Source: an uncultured Lachnospiraceae bacterium
Lineage (GTDB): Bacteria; Bacillota_A; Clostridia; Lachnospirales; Lachnospiraceae
Direction of reading: 5' to 3'
NCBI GenBank assembly: GCA_947178085.1
Contig: CAMWWS010000051.1
Location: 1 to 11,271 of the forward strand
DNA: 11,271 nt
Shown: positions 1 through 6,449 of the stretch, piece by piece
How the letters are laid out: each line of letters starts with the position of its first letter
Numbering within the stretch: position 1 is the stretch's first letter
Notes under the pieces: generated by a model
Database searches by the model: none
Told to the model about the DNA's origin: nothing
Seen by the model: the letters and a program-made list of their open reading frames with translations, nothing else
Program-made: the position numbers and the translations under genes

Positions 1-2
1 GA

Positions 3-1466
3 GTCATCGTTATGGTGTTGTTTACATATGTGATTTCCGTGTTTGTGATTCACCAGATTCAACAGGAAAGCAGCGTGATTGGAACACTGTATGCGCTGGG
101 AGCAAAGAAAAAGGATTTGCTGCTTCATTATATTACCTTGCCAACCATCATTACCTTTATCGGAGGAGTGACGGGCGCACTGCTTGGGTTTAGTAAAGCC
201 GGCATACCTATCCAGACGGCAGACAGTTATAATTACTTTTCAATTCCGAAGCTGGATATCTGCTATCATGTTTATCTGATTGTATACAGTATTGTAATGC
301 CCCCTGTGGTTTCGGTTATTGTGAACTGGCTCGTAATAAACAGGCGGCTTTCATGTACGGCGTTATCCCTGATTAGGAATGAACAGAAAACAAAAAATAC
401 CGGAAATATAAATCTTGGTAAAATGAAGTTTATCAGGCTTTTCCAGCTGCGTCAGATGATGAGGGAGAGACGGACCGGCTTTACGGTGGTGTGTGGCATG
501 ATTATATCTTTATTGGTACTTATGCTGGGATTAAATTGCTATATACTGTGCAGGAATGTGCAAAAAGACAGCATTAACAGTACGAAATTTGAATACATGT
601 ATACCTTAAAATATCCGGAAAAGGAAGTTCCGGAAGGAGGGGAAGCCTGCTATGTTGAAGCCCTTTCCAAGACCTCAATGGGATATACCATCAATGTCTC
701 TTTGATTGGAATCGATGATGATAACAAATATTATGAAACCGAGACTGTGAAAGGGAAAAGCAACCTGATTATCAGTAAATCGGTTCAGCAAAAATATGGC
801 TTGGATATAGGAGATAAGCTGATTTTGACAGACAATGCAGAGGATATGGATTATACCTTCACAGTAAAAGGTATTTGTGATTATGCAGGCGGACTGGCTG
901 TGTTTATGGATATCGACAGTATGAGGGAATTGTTCGGACAGGAAGAAGACTATTACAATATGCTGCTTTCAGACAAGGAACTTAAAATTGATGAAGGGAG
1001 AATCTACAATATAACAACAAGTGATGACATAGCGCATTCCACTTCGGTTTTTACATCATTGATGATGCCTCTGATAATGATGATGACAGTTTCAGCGGTG
1101 ATTATTTTCTGCATGGTTTTATATCTTATGATGGGCGTTATGATTGACAGGGCGGCTTTTGGCATTTCGCTGGTGCAGGTATTCGGTTTCCGCATAGGTG
1201 AAATCAGGAAATTATATCTGAACGGAAACGCATGGATTGTGGCGGTCGGGGCAATCATTGGAATACCCATTGCCAAAATAATTATGGATGCGCTATATCC
1301 ATGGATGATTGCCAATACTGCTGTCGGCATGAATCTGGAATTCCCATGGTATATGTATGTGGAGATTTTTGCGGGTGTGATGGCGGTGTATTTTGTCGTA
1401 AATACACTTATCGTCCGGAAACTGAAACGAATCACCCCGGCGGAAGTGTTGAAAAACAGGGAATAA
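3..1466 (+). CDS. ABC transporter permease, FtsX/MacB type (5' end outside window)
   Basis: This is the C-terminal part of a large membrane permease that would work with a separate ABC ATPase, probably moving a peptide, lipid or antimicrobial across the membrane. The frame is already open at base 3, so the ATG at 12 is unlikely to be the true start. Counting from that ATG, residues 1-110 hold the end of a first FtsX domain, with hydrophobic segments near 1-15, 42-60 and 88-109 and an FtsX-like stretch (SVIGTLYALG). A membrane segment at 157-180 leads into an extracytoplasmic domain at about 181-345. A second FtsX domain follows, with segments near 350-377, 408-425 and 449-468. The end, ITPAEVLKNRE, is typical of FtsX proteins. 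The ATPase partner is not in view. Substrate is unknown; Bce-like detoxification or lipoprotein-type export are both possible. Confidence 0.9.
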   Translation, partial: VIVMVLFTYVISVFVIHQIQQESSVIGTLYALGAKKKDLLLHYITLPTIITFIGGVTGALLGFSKAGIPIQTADSYNYFSIPKLDICYHVYLIVYSIVMPPVVSVIVNWLVINRRLSCTALSLIRNEQKTKNTGNINLGKMKFIRLFQLRQMMRERRTGFTVVCGMIISLLVLMLGLNCYILCRNVQKDSINSTKFEYMYTLKYPEKEVPEGGEACYVEALSKTSMGYTINVSLIGIDDDNKYYETETVKGKSNLIISKSVQQKYGLDIGDKLILTDNAEDMDYTFTVKGICDYAGGLAVFMDIDSMRELFGQEEDYYNMLLSDKELKIDEGRIYNITTSDDIAHSTSVFTSLMMPLIMMMTVSAVIIFCMVLYLMMGVMIDRAAFGISLVQVFGFRIGEIRKLYLNGNAWIVAVGAIIGIPIAKIIMDALYPWMIANTAVGMNLEFPWYMYVEIFAGVMAVYFVVNTLIVRKLKRITPAEVLKNRE

Positions 1467-1477
1467 TTTATTATAAT
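1449..1477 (+). promoter_or_regulatory. Promoter for the ART-like gene
   Basis: A -35 box TTGAAA (1449-1454) and a perfect -10 box TATAAT (1472-1477) are separated by exactly 17 bases. The -35 lies inside the last codons of the permease and the -10 just after its stop, so the downstream gene can be transcribed independently. The start of transcription is predicted near 1484. Confidence 0.7.
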
Positions 1478-1551
1478 GTTTTAGATTGTGAGAATCATGG
1501 TTTTTATTGTTTTGCCTTTATCTGTACATAATTGAAATTGGAGAGGTTTTT

Positions 1552-2118
1552 ATGACATTATATCATGGAAGTAATACTGCAAACATTAAAATATTAAAAC
1601 CAAATCAGGCGGACCACGACCGCCCATATGTATATATGACTACAATTGACGTAGTTGCAGCATTCTATTTATGTAATGCTGTAGAAAGACCATATTATTG
1701 GTTTCCATACGGGTTTGAAAATGGCAGCAGTGTACCGATATATCATGAGTTGTATCCAAATGCTCTAAAAGAGGTGTCAGACGGCGTCAGCGGATATATC
1801 TATGAGGTGCATGCATCAGAAGAACAGGTAATTCCCTTTAAAAACATTCCGTGCGCAAGGTTAGCGACTGAGCCTGTTGAGGTGGCAGAATGTATTCGCG
1901 TAGAAAATGCGTATGATCTATTAATAGATTATGTAAACCAGGGCAAAATGCGAATAGGTCGCTTTGAAGATAAGTCAGCTAAGCAGTTGGAGTGGTGGTA
2001 TTCCACCTGTGTAGAATACTTAAAGGAGAAAAATATGATAGAAACTCCTGATTGTTCATATGCAGTTTTTATTAAGGAAAAACTGCCGCAGGTGTGGGAG
2101 AAATACATAAATAGTTAA
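1552..2118 (+). CDS. Putative ADP-ribosyltransferase-like protein (188 aa)
   Basis: I do not recognise a named family with confidence. The start LYHGSN (His5), a YVYMTT segment around residues 26-31 that resembles the second ART core motif, a GYIYEVHA strand near 81-88, and an EPVEV segment near 107-111 together resemble the ADP-ribosyltransferase fold of small DUF3990-like proteins. The HG, Y and E positions would then correspond to an H-Y-E type NAD pocket; this is inference. There is no signal peptide or membrane segment, so it should be cytosolic. The frame extends upstream to 1507, but the ATG at 1552 is preferred because GGAGAGG lies a few bases before it and the protein begins directly with the conserved-looking strand. 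It has its own promoter and is followed by strong terminators, so it appears monocistronic. No partner that would mark a toxin-antitoxin pair is adjacent. Confidence 0.75.
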   Translation: MTLYHGSNTANIKILKPNQADHDRPYVYMTTIDVVAAFYLCNAVERPYYWFPYGFENGSSVPIYHELYPNALKEVSDGVSGYIYEVHASEEQVIPFKNIPCARLATEPVEVAECIRVENAYDLLIDYVNQGKMRIGRFEDKSAKQLEWWYSTCVEYLKEKNMIETPDCSYAVFIKEKLPQVWEKYINS

Positions 2119-2120
2119 TC

Positions 2121-2164
2121 AAAAATGACACTGGTTCAGTCGGAACTTAACCAATGTCATTTTT
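2121..2164. terminator. Bidirectional terminator between convergent genes
   Basis: The arms 2121-2136 and 2149-2164 pair over 16 positions with a single mismatch and a 12-base loop. The stem is flanked by A5 on one side and T5 on the other, so it can end transcripts from the ART-like gene (+) and from ddh (-). Confidence 0.85.
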
Positions 2165-2167
2165 GGT

Positions 2168-2194
2168 ATCGAGTGCGCTGGCACTCGATTTTTT
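2168..2194 (+). terminator. Second, plus-strand rho-independent terminator
   Basis: A perfect 9-bp stem (2168-2176 with 2181-2189) with a GCTG loop is followed by a T run to 2194. It acts as a back-up to the preceding bidirectional terminator and ends a few bases before the ddh stop codon. It would protect ddh from read-through antisense transcription. Confidence 0.85.
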
Positions 2195-2199
2195 ATATG

Positions 2200-3183
2200 T
2201 TACAAAAGATGCGCCCGCAGTTCTTCTCCGCTTTTTGCAGAAAGGTAAGCAGGTGCGATATCGAAGACGGTTTTTGCGCCGTTTAATCCTTCATTGTTCA
2301 TGCGATATGCCGCTCTTGCATAAGCTGCAATTACAGAGCCTGTGAATTCCGGATTGGAGTCAAGTTTTAAGCTGTATTCGATAACATGAGAATTCTCTTT
2401 GTCCATGCCCGTATTGCCGGTACGGATGACACAGCCGCCGTGTGGCAGTCCGCTATGGTCGCGCTTCATTTCCTCTTCCGTAATGAAATGCACTGTCGTG
2501 TCATAGTCAGCAAAATAGTTGGGCATTGTCTTGATTTCATGTTCGATGGCGACATGGTCTGCACCTTCCTGTGCCACTACAAAACATTCACGGGTGTGCT
2601 TCTGTCTTGTGGACAGCTCAGGATTGGAGCCGCTTCTTACCTCTTCGAGAGCTTCAGGCACCGGAATAGTATACTGTCTGCAGTCCTTTACGCCCGGAAT
2701 TCTTCTGACTGCATCGGAATGCCCCTGAGAGACACCCTTTCCCCAAAATGTATAATCATGTCCTTCGGGCAGAATGCAGTTTGCATACAGTCTGTTTAAG
2801 GAAAACATACCCGGGTCCCAACCGCAGGATATGATAGCGGTTTTTCCGGCTTTTTTCGCCGCTTCATCTACTGCCGCAAAGTGCTCCGGAATCCTTGCGT
2901 GGGTATCAAAGCTGTCCACTACGTTGTACATAGCCGCATATTGCGGTGTCTGCACAGGCAGATCGGTGGCGCTGCCTCCACATAAAACAAGTACGTCGAT
3001 TTCAGCCTGCATTTCTGTCAGCGCTTTGTCCGGCAAAACTTTGACGCCCGGCGTCCGCACCTGTACGCTGTCCGGCTCACGGCGTGTGAATACTGCGGTA
3101 AGCTCCAGGTCTGGATTTTGCAAAATGGCGCTTTCCACGCCCTTCCCGAGATTTCCATATCCTAAAATACCGATTCTTATCAT
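2200..3183 (-). CDS. ddh: meso-Diaminopimelate D-dehydrogenase
   Basis: This NADP-dependent cytosolic enzyme (EC 1.4.1.16) interconverts tetrahydrodipicolinate plus ammonia and meso-diaminopimelate, a one-step branch of lysine and cell-wall precursor synthesis. The N-terminus MIRIGILGYGNLGKG carries the Rossmann dinucleotide motif (G8-Y-G10-N-L-G13). Family-typical segments follow: VDSFDTHARIP, the ISCGWDPGMFSLNRLY active-site region, FWGKGVSQGHSDA, and SNPEFTGSV toward the C-terminus. The 327 aa length fits the family (about 320-327). An in-frame ATG at 3207 would add eight residues, but no ribosome site precedes it. The ATG at 3183 has AGGAG upstream (spacing about 12) and gives the usual family N-terminus. 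The gene stands alone, convergent with the ART-like gene, with an extended -10 promoter upstream and a terminator downstream. It is the best-supported functional call in the window. Confidence 0.95.
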   Translation of the reverse strand: MIRIGILGYGNLGKGVESAILQNPDLELTAVFTRREPDSVQVRTPGVKVLPDKALTEMQAEIDVLVLCGGSATDLPVQTPQYAAMYNVVDSFDTHARIPEHFAAVDEAAKKAGKTAIISCGWDPGMFSLNRLYANCILPEGHDYTFWGKGVSQGHSDAVRRIPGVKDCRQYTIPVPEALEEVRSGSNPELSTRQKHTRECFVVAQEGADHVAIEHEIKTMPNYFADYDTTVHFITEEEMKRDHSGLPHGGCVIRTGNTGMDKENSHVIEYSLKLDSNPEFTGSVIAAYARAAYRMNNEGLNGAKTVFDIAPAYLSAKSGEELRAHLL

Positions 3184-3200
3184 TTTATAATCATGCTCCT

Positions 3201-3229
3201 TTGTCATTGTATTATTTTTTAAGTATTAT
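3201..3229 (+). promoter_or_regulatory. Candidate promoter for the small RNA opposite ddh
   Basis: TTGTCA (3201-3206) and TATTAT (3224-3229) each differ from consensus at one position and are exactly 17 bases apart. Transcription would begin near 3236 and run away from ddh. The -10 overlaps the ddh -10 on the other strand, so the two promoters may compete for polymerase. Confidence 0.45.
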
Positions 3230-3230
3230 A
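3225..3230 (-). promoter_or_regulatory. ddh promoter, extended -10
   Basis: On the minus strand a perfect TATAAT is preceded directly by TGA, giving an extended -10 element (TGnTATAAT). The -35 position 17 bases upstream is poor (TTTTAT). Predicted transcription start is near 3218, upstream of the ribosome site for the 3183 start codon. It overlaps a plus-strand promoter almost exactly. Confidence 0.6.
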
Positions 3231-3235
3231 TCATA

Positions 3236-3340
3236 TCCATAGAAGCGATAAAAGTATAACATTTCAATAAGAATTACGAAGTAATTCTTATAACACTAGC
3301 ATCGCTTGTGTTTTCTCAGGCTGCTGAGCCTGAGCTTTTT
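3236..3340 (+). ncRNA. Candidate structured small RNA, about 105 nt
   Basis: No plus-strand gene lies upstream, yet a clear plus-strand terminator ends this stretch, which suggests an independent transcript. Visible pairings are a perfect 11-bp hairpin (3267-3277 with 3281-3291, loop GAA) and a 5-bp hairpin (3292-3296 with 3308-3312). A 7-bp pairing of AAGCGAT (3243-3249) with ATCGCTT (3301-3307) would place the second hairpin's loop in a pseudoknot. The terminator hairpin follows. I see no start codon with a ribosome site inside. No known RNA family is recognised. It could instead be a dispersed intergenic DNA repeat. Confidence 0.4.
3315..3340 (+). terminator. Rho-independent terminator
   Basis: A perfect 8-bp GC-rich stem (3315-3322 with 3327-3334), a GCTG loop and a C-T5 tail. 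The loop sequence is the same as in the terminator at 2168-2194. Confidence 0.85.
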
Positions 3341-3384
3341 ATCATATTTTATTTTTCATGTGAAGGGTATGTTGGATAATCAAA

Positions 3385-3413
3385 TAGACTTTGCATATTA
3401 GCTGTGATACACT
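3385..3413 (+). promoter_or_regulatory. Promoter for the methyltransferase-GrpB unit
   Basis: TAGACT (3385-3390), a 17-base spacer, and TACACT (3408-3413) preceded by TGA (extended -10). The layout closely matches the promoter at 5007-5035. The leader contains a small hairpin (AGGAAT 3439-3444 with ATTCCT 3449-3454). Confidence 0.55.
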
Positions 3414-3489
3414 TAAATAAAAATAATCTAAAGGCAATAGGAATCAAAATTCCTGTCATATGTGAAGGAACCAGGAGGAAATAGAGATA

Positions 3490-4368
3490 ATGTACACTAA
3501 TATTCTACCCATTTTACGCTGCCCTCATTGTGGGGCAGGGTTTTCTCTTACGGAAAGCAAAAAGGATGACGAAGAAATTGTTGAGGGAAAAATCGTCTGT
3601 GAGAAAGGACATACTTTTTTCATACACGAGGGAATTCTTGACTTTCAGTCACAGGAACAGGAGAACTTCAATTCTTGGACTGAATATTTTAAAGAAGAAA
3701 CAGATGTCGATTTTGATGACAAATTCGACGCACATAAGACAGATAATCAGCAAAAAATTGAAAGAGACTTTATTGACGGCATTGTCGAGGAAGCTGTAAA
3801 ACTGAAAACAGGCTTTTTGCTGGATGTGGCATCCGGAAGAGGATTGCTCTTGCGGGAATTACTGAAAAATGTTGATGATAATGTGGAAATTATCTCAGCC
3901 GATTTGAGTTTCCAGGTATTATGGCGTGACCGAATCAAATTCAAGCAAATCAATCCACACATCAAAGTAAATTATATTGCTTGTGACGCCACGAATCTTC
4001 CAATTCAGGACCATAGCATCGATATGGCCTGTACATATGTAGGTTTCACAAATATGGTGAACCTGATGGAAAACGGAATCAGAGATACTGCCCGTGTACT
4101 AAAAGACCATGCGCAGCTCATTAACTCAACTGTGTATATGGATGAAAATGCAGATGGCGCAAAAAAAGTCGCCAGATATCTTTTGGAAAATAATATGGAA
4201 GACGCCAAAAAAACATATATACGCAGCGAATTGCTGGCAATCCACAAAAAGTATTTCCGGACTGTTCGCGAAAAAATCATTTATGAAGGAATTGCAGAGA
4301 CCGTGGAAGGAGACTTGATTCCTTGTACCGGGGAATGGTTCGCAAATGTTGTGCTTATTGCAGAATAG
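3490..4368 (+). CDS. Zinc-ribbon class I SAM-dependent methyltransferase (292 aa)
   Basis: The N-terminus has a zinc-ribbon pattern: C11-P-H-C14-G and C37-x3-H41. A class I methyltransferase fold follows. Motif I is LDVASGRG at about 111-118, the acidic end of strand 2 is ADLS at 137-140, and a CDATNLPIQDHSIDM segment (about 165-179) corresponds to the motif II-III region. The zinc-ribbon-plus-methyltransferase order recalls RlmA-type 23S rRNA guanine methyltransferases, but the rest does not let me assign it; a small-molecule substrate is also possible. AGGAGG (3473-3478) lies 11 bases before the ATG. It is soluble and cytosolic. The GrpB gene starts 33 bases after its stop without a terminator, so the two are probably co-transcribed. 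Confidence 0.85.
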   Translation: MYTNILPILRCPHCGAGFSLTESKKDDEEIVEGKIVCEKGHTFFIHEGILDFQSQEQENFNSWTEYFKEETDVDFDDKFDAHKTDNQQKIERDFIDGIVEEAVKLKTGFLLDVASGRGLLLRELLKNVDDNVEIISADLSFQVLWRDRIKFKQINPHIKVNYIACDATNLPIQDHSIDMACTYVGFTNMVNLMENGIRDTARVLKDHAQLINSTVYMDENADGAKKVARYLLENNMEDAKKTYIRSELLAIHKKYFRTVREKIIYEGIAETVEGDLIPCTGEWFANVVLIAE

Positions 4369-4401
4369 AATCAAAACAGGCATAAATCAGTGAGGTGTAC
4401 T

Positions 4402-4962
4402 ATGGGAAAAAAATTATCTGAAATGAGTTTAGAAGAACTATGGCAGTTATTTCCTATCTTTTTAACAGAACATAAGGACTGTTGGAAAGTTTGGTACGCT
4501 GATGAAAAAGCCGGTTTGGAGAAAATCATTCCTCAAGCTGCCAGAATAGAACATATAGGCAGCACAGCAGTAAGTTCCATATGGGCAAAACCGATTATTG
4601 ATATTCTTGTGGAAGTTTCAAAGGAATGCGATATGTCGGGTATCAAAGATTTGTTGGTTCAAAATGGCTACATTTGTATGAGTCACAGTACAAGTAGATA
4701 TTCTTTTAATAAAGGATATACAGAAAATGGTTTTTCTGAAAAAGTATTTCATTTGCATTTAAGGTATGTTGGAGATAACGACGAATTGTATTTCAGGGAT
4801 TATCTCATTGAATTTCCTGATGTTGCTCAGGAATACGAAGAAATGAAGCTGTCGTTATGGAAAAAATTTAAACATGACAGAGATGGCTATACCAGTGCGA
4901 AAGTGGAGTTTGTAAAAAAGTATACAAACGAAGCTAAATTGAAATATGGAAATAGGTACTAG
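4402..4962 (+). CDS. GrpB family protein (UPF0157, nucleotidyltransferase superfamily)
   Basis: The 186-residue protein shows the family core RIEHIGSTAVSSIWAKPIIDI. GSTAV is at 53-57, followed by K63-P and D67, the expected nucleotide and metal-binding region of the polymerase-beta-like nucleotidyltransferase fold. The N-terminal stretch with LEELWQLFPIFLTEHK also looks typical of Firmicute GrpB proteins from memory. The biochemical role of the family is not settled. A GTG at 4390 in the same frame could be read as a start, but the ATG at 4402 is preferred because GAGGTG sits six bases before it. It is likely co-transcribed with the methyltransferase. No clear terminator follows; the next promoter starts 45 bases downstream. 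Confidence 0.9.
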   Translation: MGKKLSEMSLEELWQLFPIFLTEHKDCWKVWYADEKAGLEKIIPQAARIEHIGSTAVSSIWAKPIIDILVEVSKECDMSGIKDLLVQNGYICMSHSTSRYSFNKGYTENGFSEKVFHLHLRYVGDNDELYFRDYLIEFPDVAQEYEEMKLSLWKKFKHDRDGYTSAKVEFVKKYTNEAKLKYGNRY

Positions 4963-5006
4963 CAGATTGAGAGTAACTGTTTGCCGTCATTTCGACGAAG
5001 ATTAAA

Positions 5007-5035
5007 TAGACTTTGGATTTTAGTTATGATATACT
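5007..5035 (+). promoter_or_regulatory. Promoter for the small coiled-coil gene
   Basis: TAGACT (5007-5012), 17-base spacer, TATACT (5030-5035) directly preceded by TGA (extended -10). The -35, spacer start and -10 context are nearly the same as at 3385-3413. Confidence 0.6.
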
Positions 5036-5072
5036 GTAAATAATCAGTATTTATAAAGGGAGGAGTGGTAAA

Positions 5073-5267
5073 ATGGCATTATCTAAAGAAGACTTAAATG
5101 CTATTGAATCAATGTTAGATCCTATAAAGCGTGATATAAGAAGTATACAGCTGACGCTTGAAAATGAGACTAATCGCAATATTAAGATTATTGCGGAAGG
5201 TCATCTTGATTTAAGCCGTAAATTAGACGATGCATTAAAAGTTGACAATGAAAAAGATATAGCATAA
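5073..5267 (+). CDS. Small helical/coiled-coil protein (64 aa)
   Basis: A short, charged, predicted all-helical protein with heptad-like spacing of I, L and M and a KIIAEGHLDLSRKLDDALK segment. From memory, this segment occurs in a group of small hypothetical Firmicute proteins that usually continue with a second helix after it. Here the frame stops right after NEKDIA, and the next codons (TAA CGT TAG) would fit a decayed continuation, so the protein may be C-terminally truncated; this is inference. GGGAGGAG lies about eight bases before the ATG, and the gene has its own promoter and terminator, so it is probably expressed. There is no signal peptide. The function is unknown. Confidence 0.75.
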   Translation: MALSKEDLNAIESMLDPIKRDIRSIQLTLENETNRNIKIIAEGHLDLSRKLDDALKVDNEKDIA

Positions 5268-5300
5268 CGTTAGATAGATAAATATATCATACTAATATAG

Positions 5301-5339
5301 GGTGTAAAGCTTGTTGAATTAAGGTTTTACACCTTTTTT
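5301..5339 (+). terminator. Rho-independent terminator
   Basis: A perfect 8-bp stem (5301-5308 with 5326-5333), extendable inward by CTT/AAG across one mismatch, followed by six T residues. It ends the small coiled-coil gene transcript. Confidence 0.85.
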
Positions 5340-5433
5340 AGATATAATTAGGCTTAGTGCTTTTTATCAAAACATAATTAATATCATGTCAGAGAAAGAG
5401 AAACTAGCTGGAAAATGTGGAGGAAAGCCAAAG

Positions 5434-5901
5434 ATGAATAAAAATGAACTTCTGAAAAAGATTGCACCTTGTTCTTTAATGTGCCATACTTGTTCGGCAT
5501 ACAATGACGGAGTAATATGTAAGACTTCTAAAACACTATTAAAATATCTTGAGGGTATGGGAGGATTTTATAAAAAGCATATTCCCGATGCAGTAGAAAG
5601 CTATAGCAATTTTGATGACGTACTATGTATGTACAGCGCTGCTCCCTGTGAAGGCTGCCGCAGCACAGAACATAATGAATGCAGCATCAAAGGGTGTTTT
5701 TTACTTGAATGCACCAAGGAACATGGAATTGATTTTTGCGGAGAATGCAATGAATTTCCGTGCCAAAAAACAACTGATTTATTTGAAGAAGAAGTATATA
5801 AGCAGTGGTTAAATGGAAATCAGCAAATTCATGATAATGGAATAGAAGCATTTTGGGAAAGTAATTCAGAGAATCCGCATTATAAAGCATACAAAAACTG
5901 A
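5434..5901 (+). CDS. DUF3795 cysteine-rich protein (155 aa)
   Basis: The protein carries 13 cysteines in spaced clusters: C13-x3-C17-x2-C20, C29, C65, C72-x2-C75, C83, C88, C93 and the C-terminal CGECNEFPC (C102, C105, C110). The order, with CSLMCHTCSAY near the start and GIDFCGECNEFPC after a helix, matches DUF3795, thought to be a zinc- or metal-binding cytosolic protein of unknown role. An in-frame ATG at 5386 would add 16 residues, but only the ATG at 5434 has a good ribosome site (GGAGG at 5419-5423). No clear promoter is found upstream. The stop is 36 bases before the Nudix gene, which follows on the same strand with no terminator, so the two are probably co-transcribed. Confidence 0.85.
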   Translation: MNKNELLKKIAPCSLMCHTCSAYNDGVICKTSKTLLKYLEGMGGFYKKHIPDAVESYSNFDDVLCMYSAAPCEGCRSTEHNECSIKGCFLLECTKEHGIDFCGECNEFPCQKTTDLFEEEVYKQWLNGNQQIHDNGIEAFWESNSENPHYKAYKN

Positions 5902-5937
5902 AAAAGGCTAAAGAACATTTTTAAAGGAGGAAATGAA

Positions 5938-6366
5938 ATGGCAAAGACAAACTATCCTGCCGGCTGGCTGCAAAATATAGAATTTGTGACTATTTTTACC
6001 AGATATCAGGACAAATGGGTATATTGCTGGCACAAGTACAGAAAGAGTTATGAACATCCCGGCGGGCATGTGGAACCCGGCGAAACGCCTATGGATGCGG
6101 CCAAAAGAGAGCTTTTTGAGGAAACGGGTATCAATGACTGCACCCTAATCCCTTTATGGGATTATGAGTATATCTGGGAAAACGGCATCGGTCAGAATAA
6201 TGGAAGGGTTTTCTATGCAAAAGCTAACTCTTTAGGGAAGCTTCCTGATAATGAAATGGAGCGGATTGAGCTGTTTGACACCGTTCCGGAGAACTATACC
6301 TATGACAGGGAAGAAGACCTTCGGGATGTTGCAATGGTTGGAAAAAGCCTGAGTGCGTATATTTGA
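5938..6366 (+). CDS. Nudix hydrolase (142 aa)
   Basis: This is a stand-alone Nudix enzyme that should hydrolyse a nucleoside diphosphate linked to another moiety, with Mg2+ or Mn2+. The Nudix box is complete: G43-x5-E49-x7-R57-E58-L-F-E61-E62-T-G64-I65, carrying all the metal-binding glutamates. The N-terminus and the WDYEYIW strand fit the usual beta-sheet scaffold. AAAGGAGG is seven bases before the ATG. The protein is soluble. It probably shares a transcript with the DUF3795 gene. The substrate cannot be read from sequence; pool cleansing (8-oxo-dGTP type) and other NDP-X substrates are possible. A second Nudix domain, not obviously a close duplicate, occurs in the next gene. Confidence 0.92.
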   Translation: MAKTNYPAGWLQNIEFVTIFTRYQDKWVYCWHKYRKSYEHPGGHVEPGETPMDAAKRELFEETGINDCTLIPLWDYEYIWENGIGQNNGRVFYAKANSLGKLPDNEMERIELFDTVPENYTYDREEDLRDVAMVGKSLSAYI

Positions 6367-6412
6367 TATGCAGGAGAATTGAAATACTGAAAAAGACGCT
6401 GACATTCTGTGA

Positions 6413-6418
6413 TATACT
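6413..6418 (+). promoter_or_regulatory. Extended -10 promoter for the Nudix-kinase operon
   Basis: TATACT preceded directly by TGA, in the context CTGTGATATACTT, as at the other promoters in the window. The -35 position (AAAAAG) is poor, so the extended -10 would have to carry most of the recognition. It is followed by AAGGAGGT (6434-6441), eight bases before the ATG at 6450. Confidence 0.5.
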
Positions 6419-6449
6419 TAATGTAATCAAATTAAGGAGGTAGTCCATA

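Noticed and set aside
1004..1435. Minus-strand open frame of 143 residues in the permease
   Set aside because: It is antisense to the FtsX domain and looks like its shadow; no motif or ribosome site supports it.
1232..1531. Plus-strand open frame overlapping the permease end
   Set aside because: The permease frame gives a complete FtsX C-terminus; this alternate frame is cysteine-rich nonsense.
2386..3190. Plus-strand open frames opposite ddh (2386-2799 and 2774-3190)
   Set aside because: They are antisense to a well-recognised enzyme gene, have no family resemblance and no good ribosome site.
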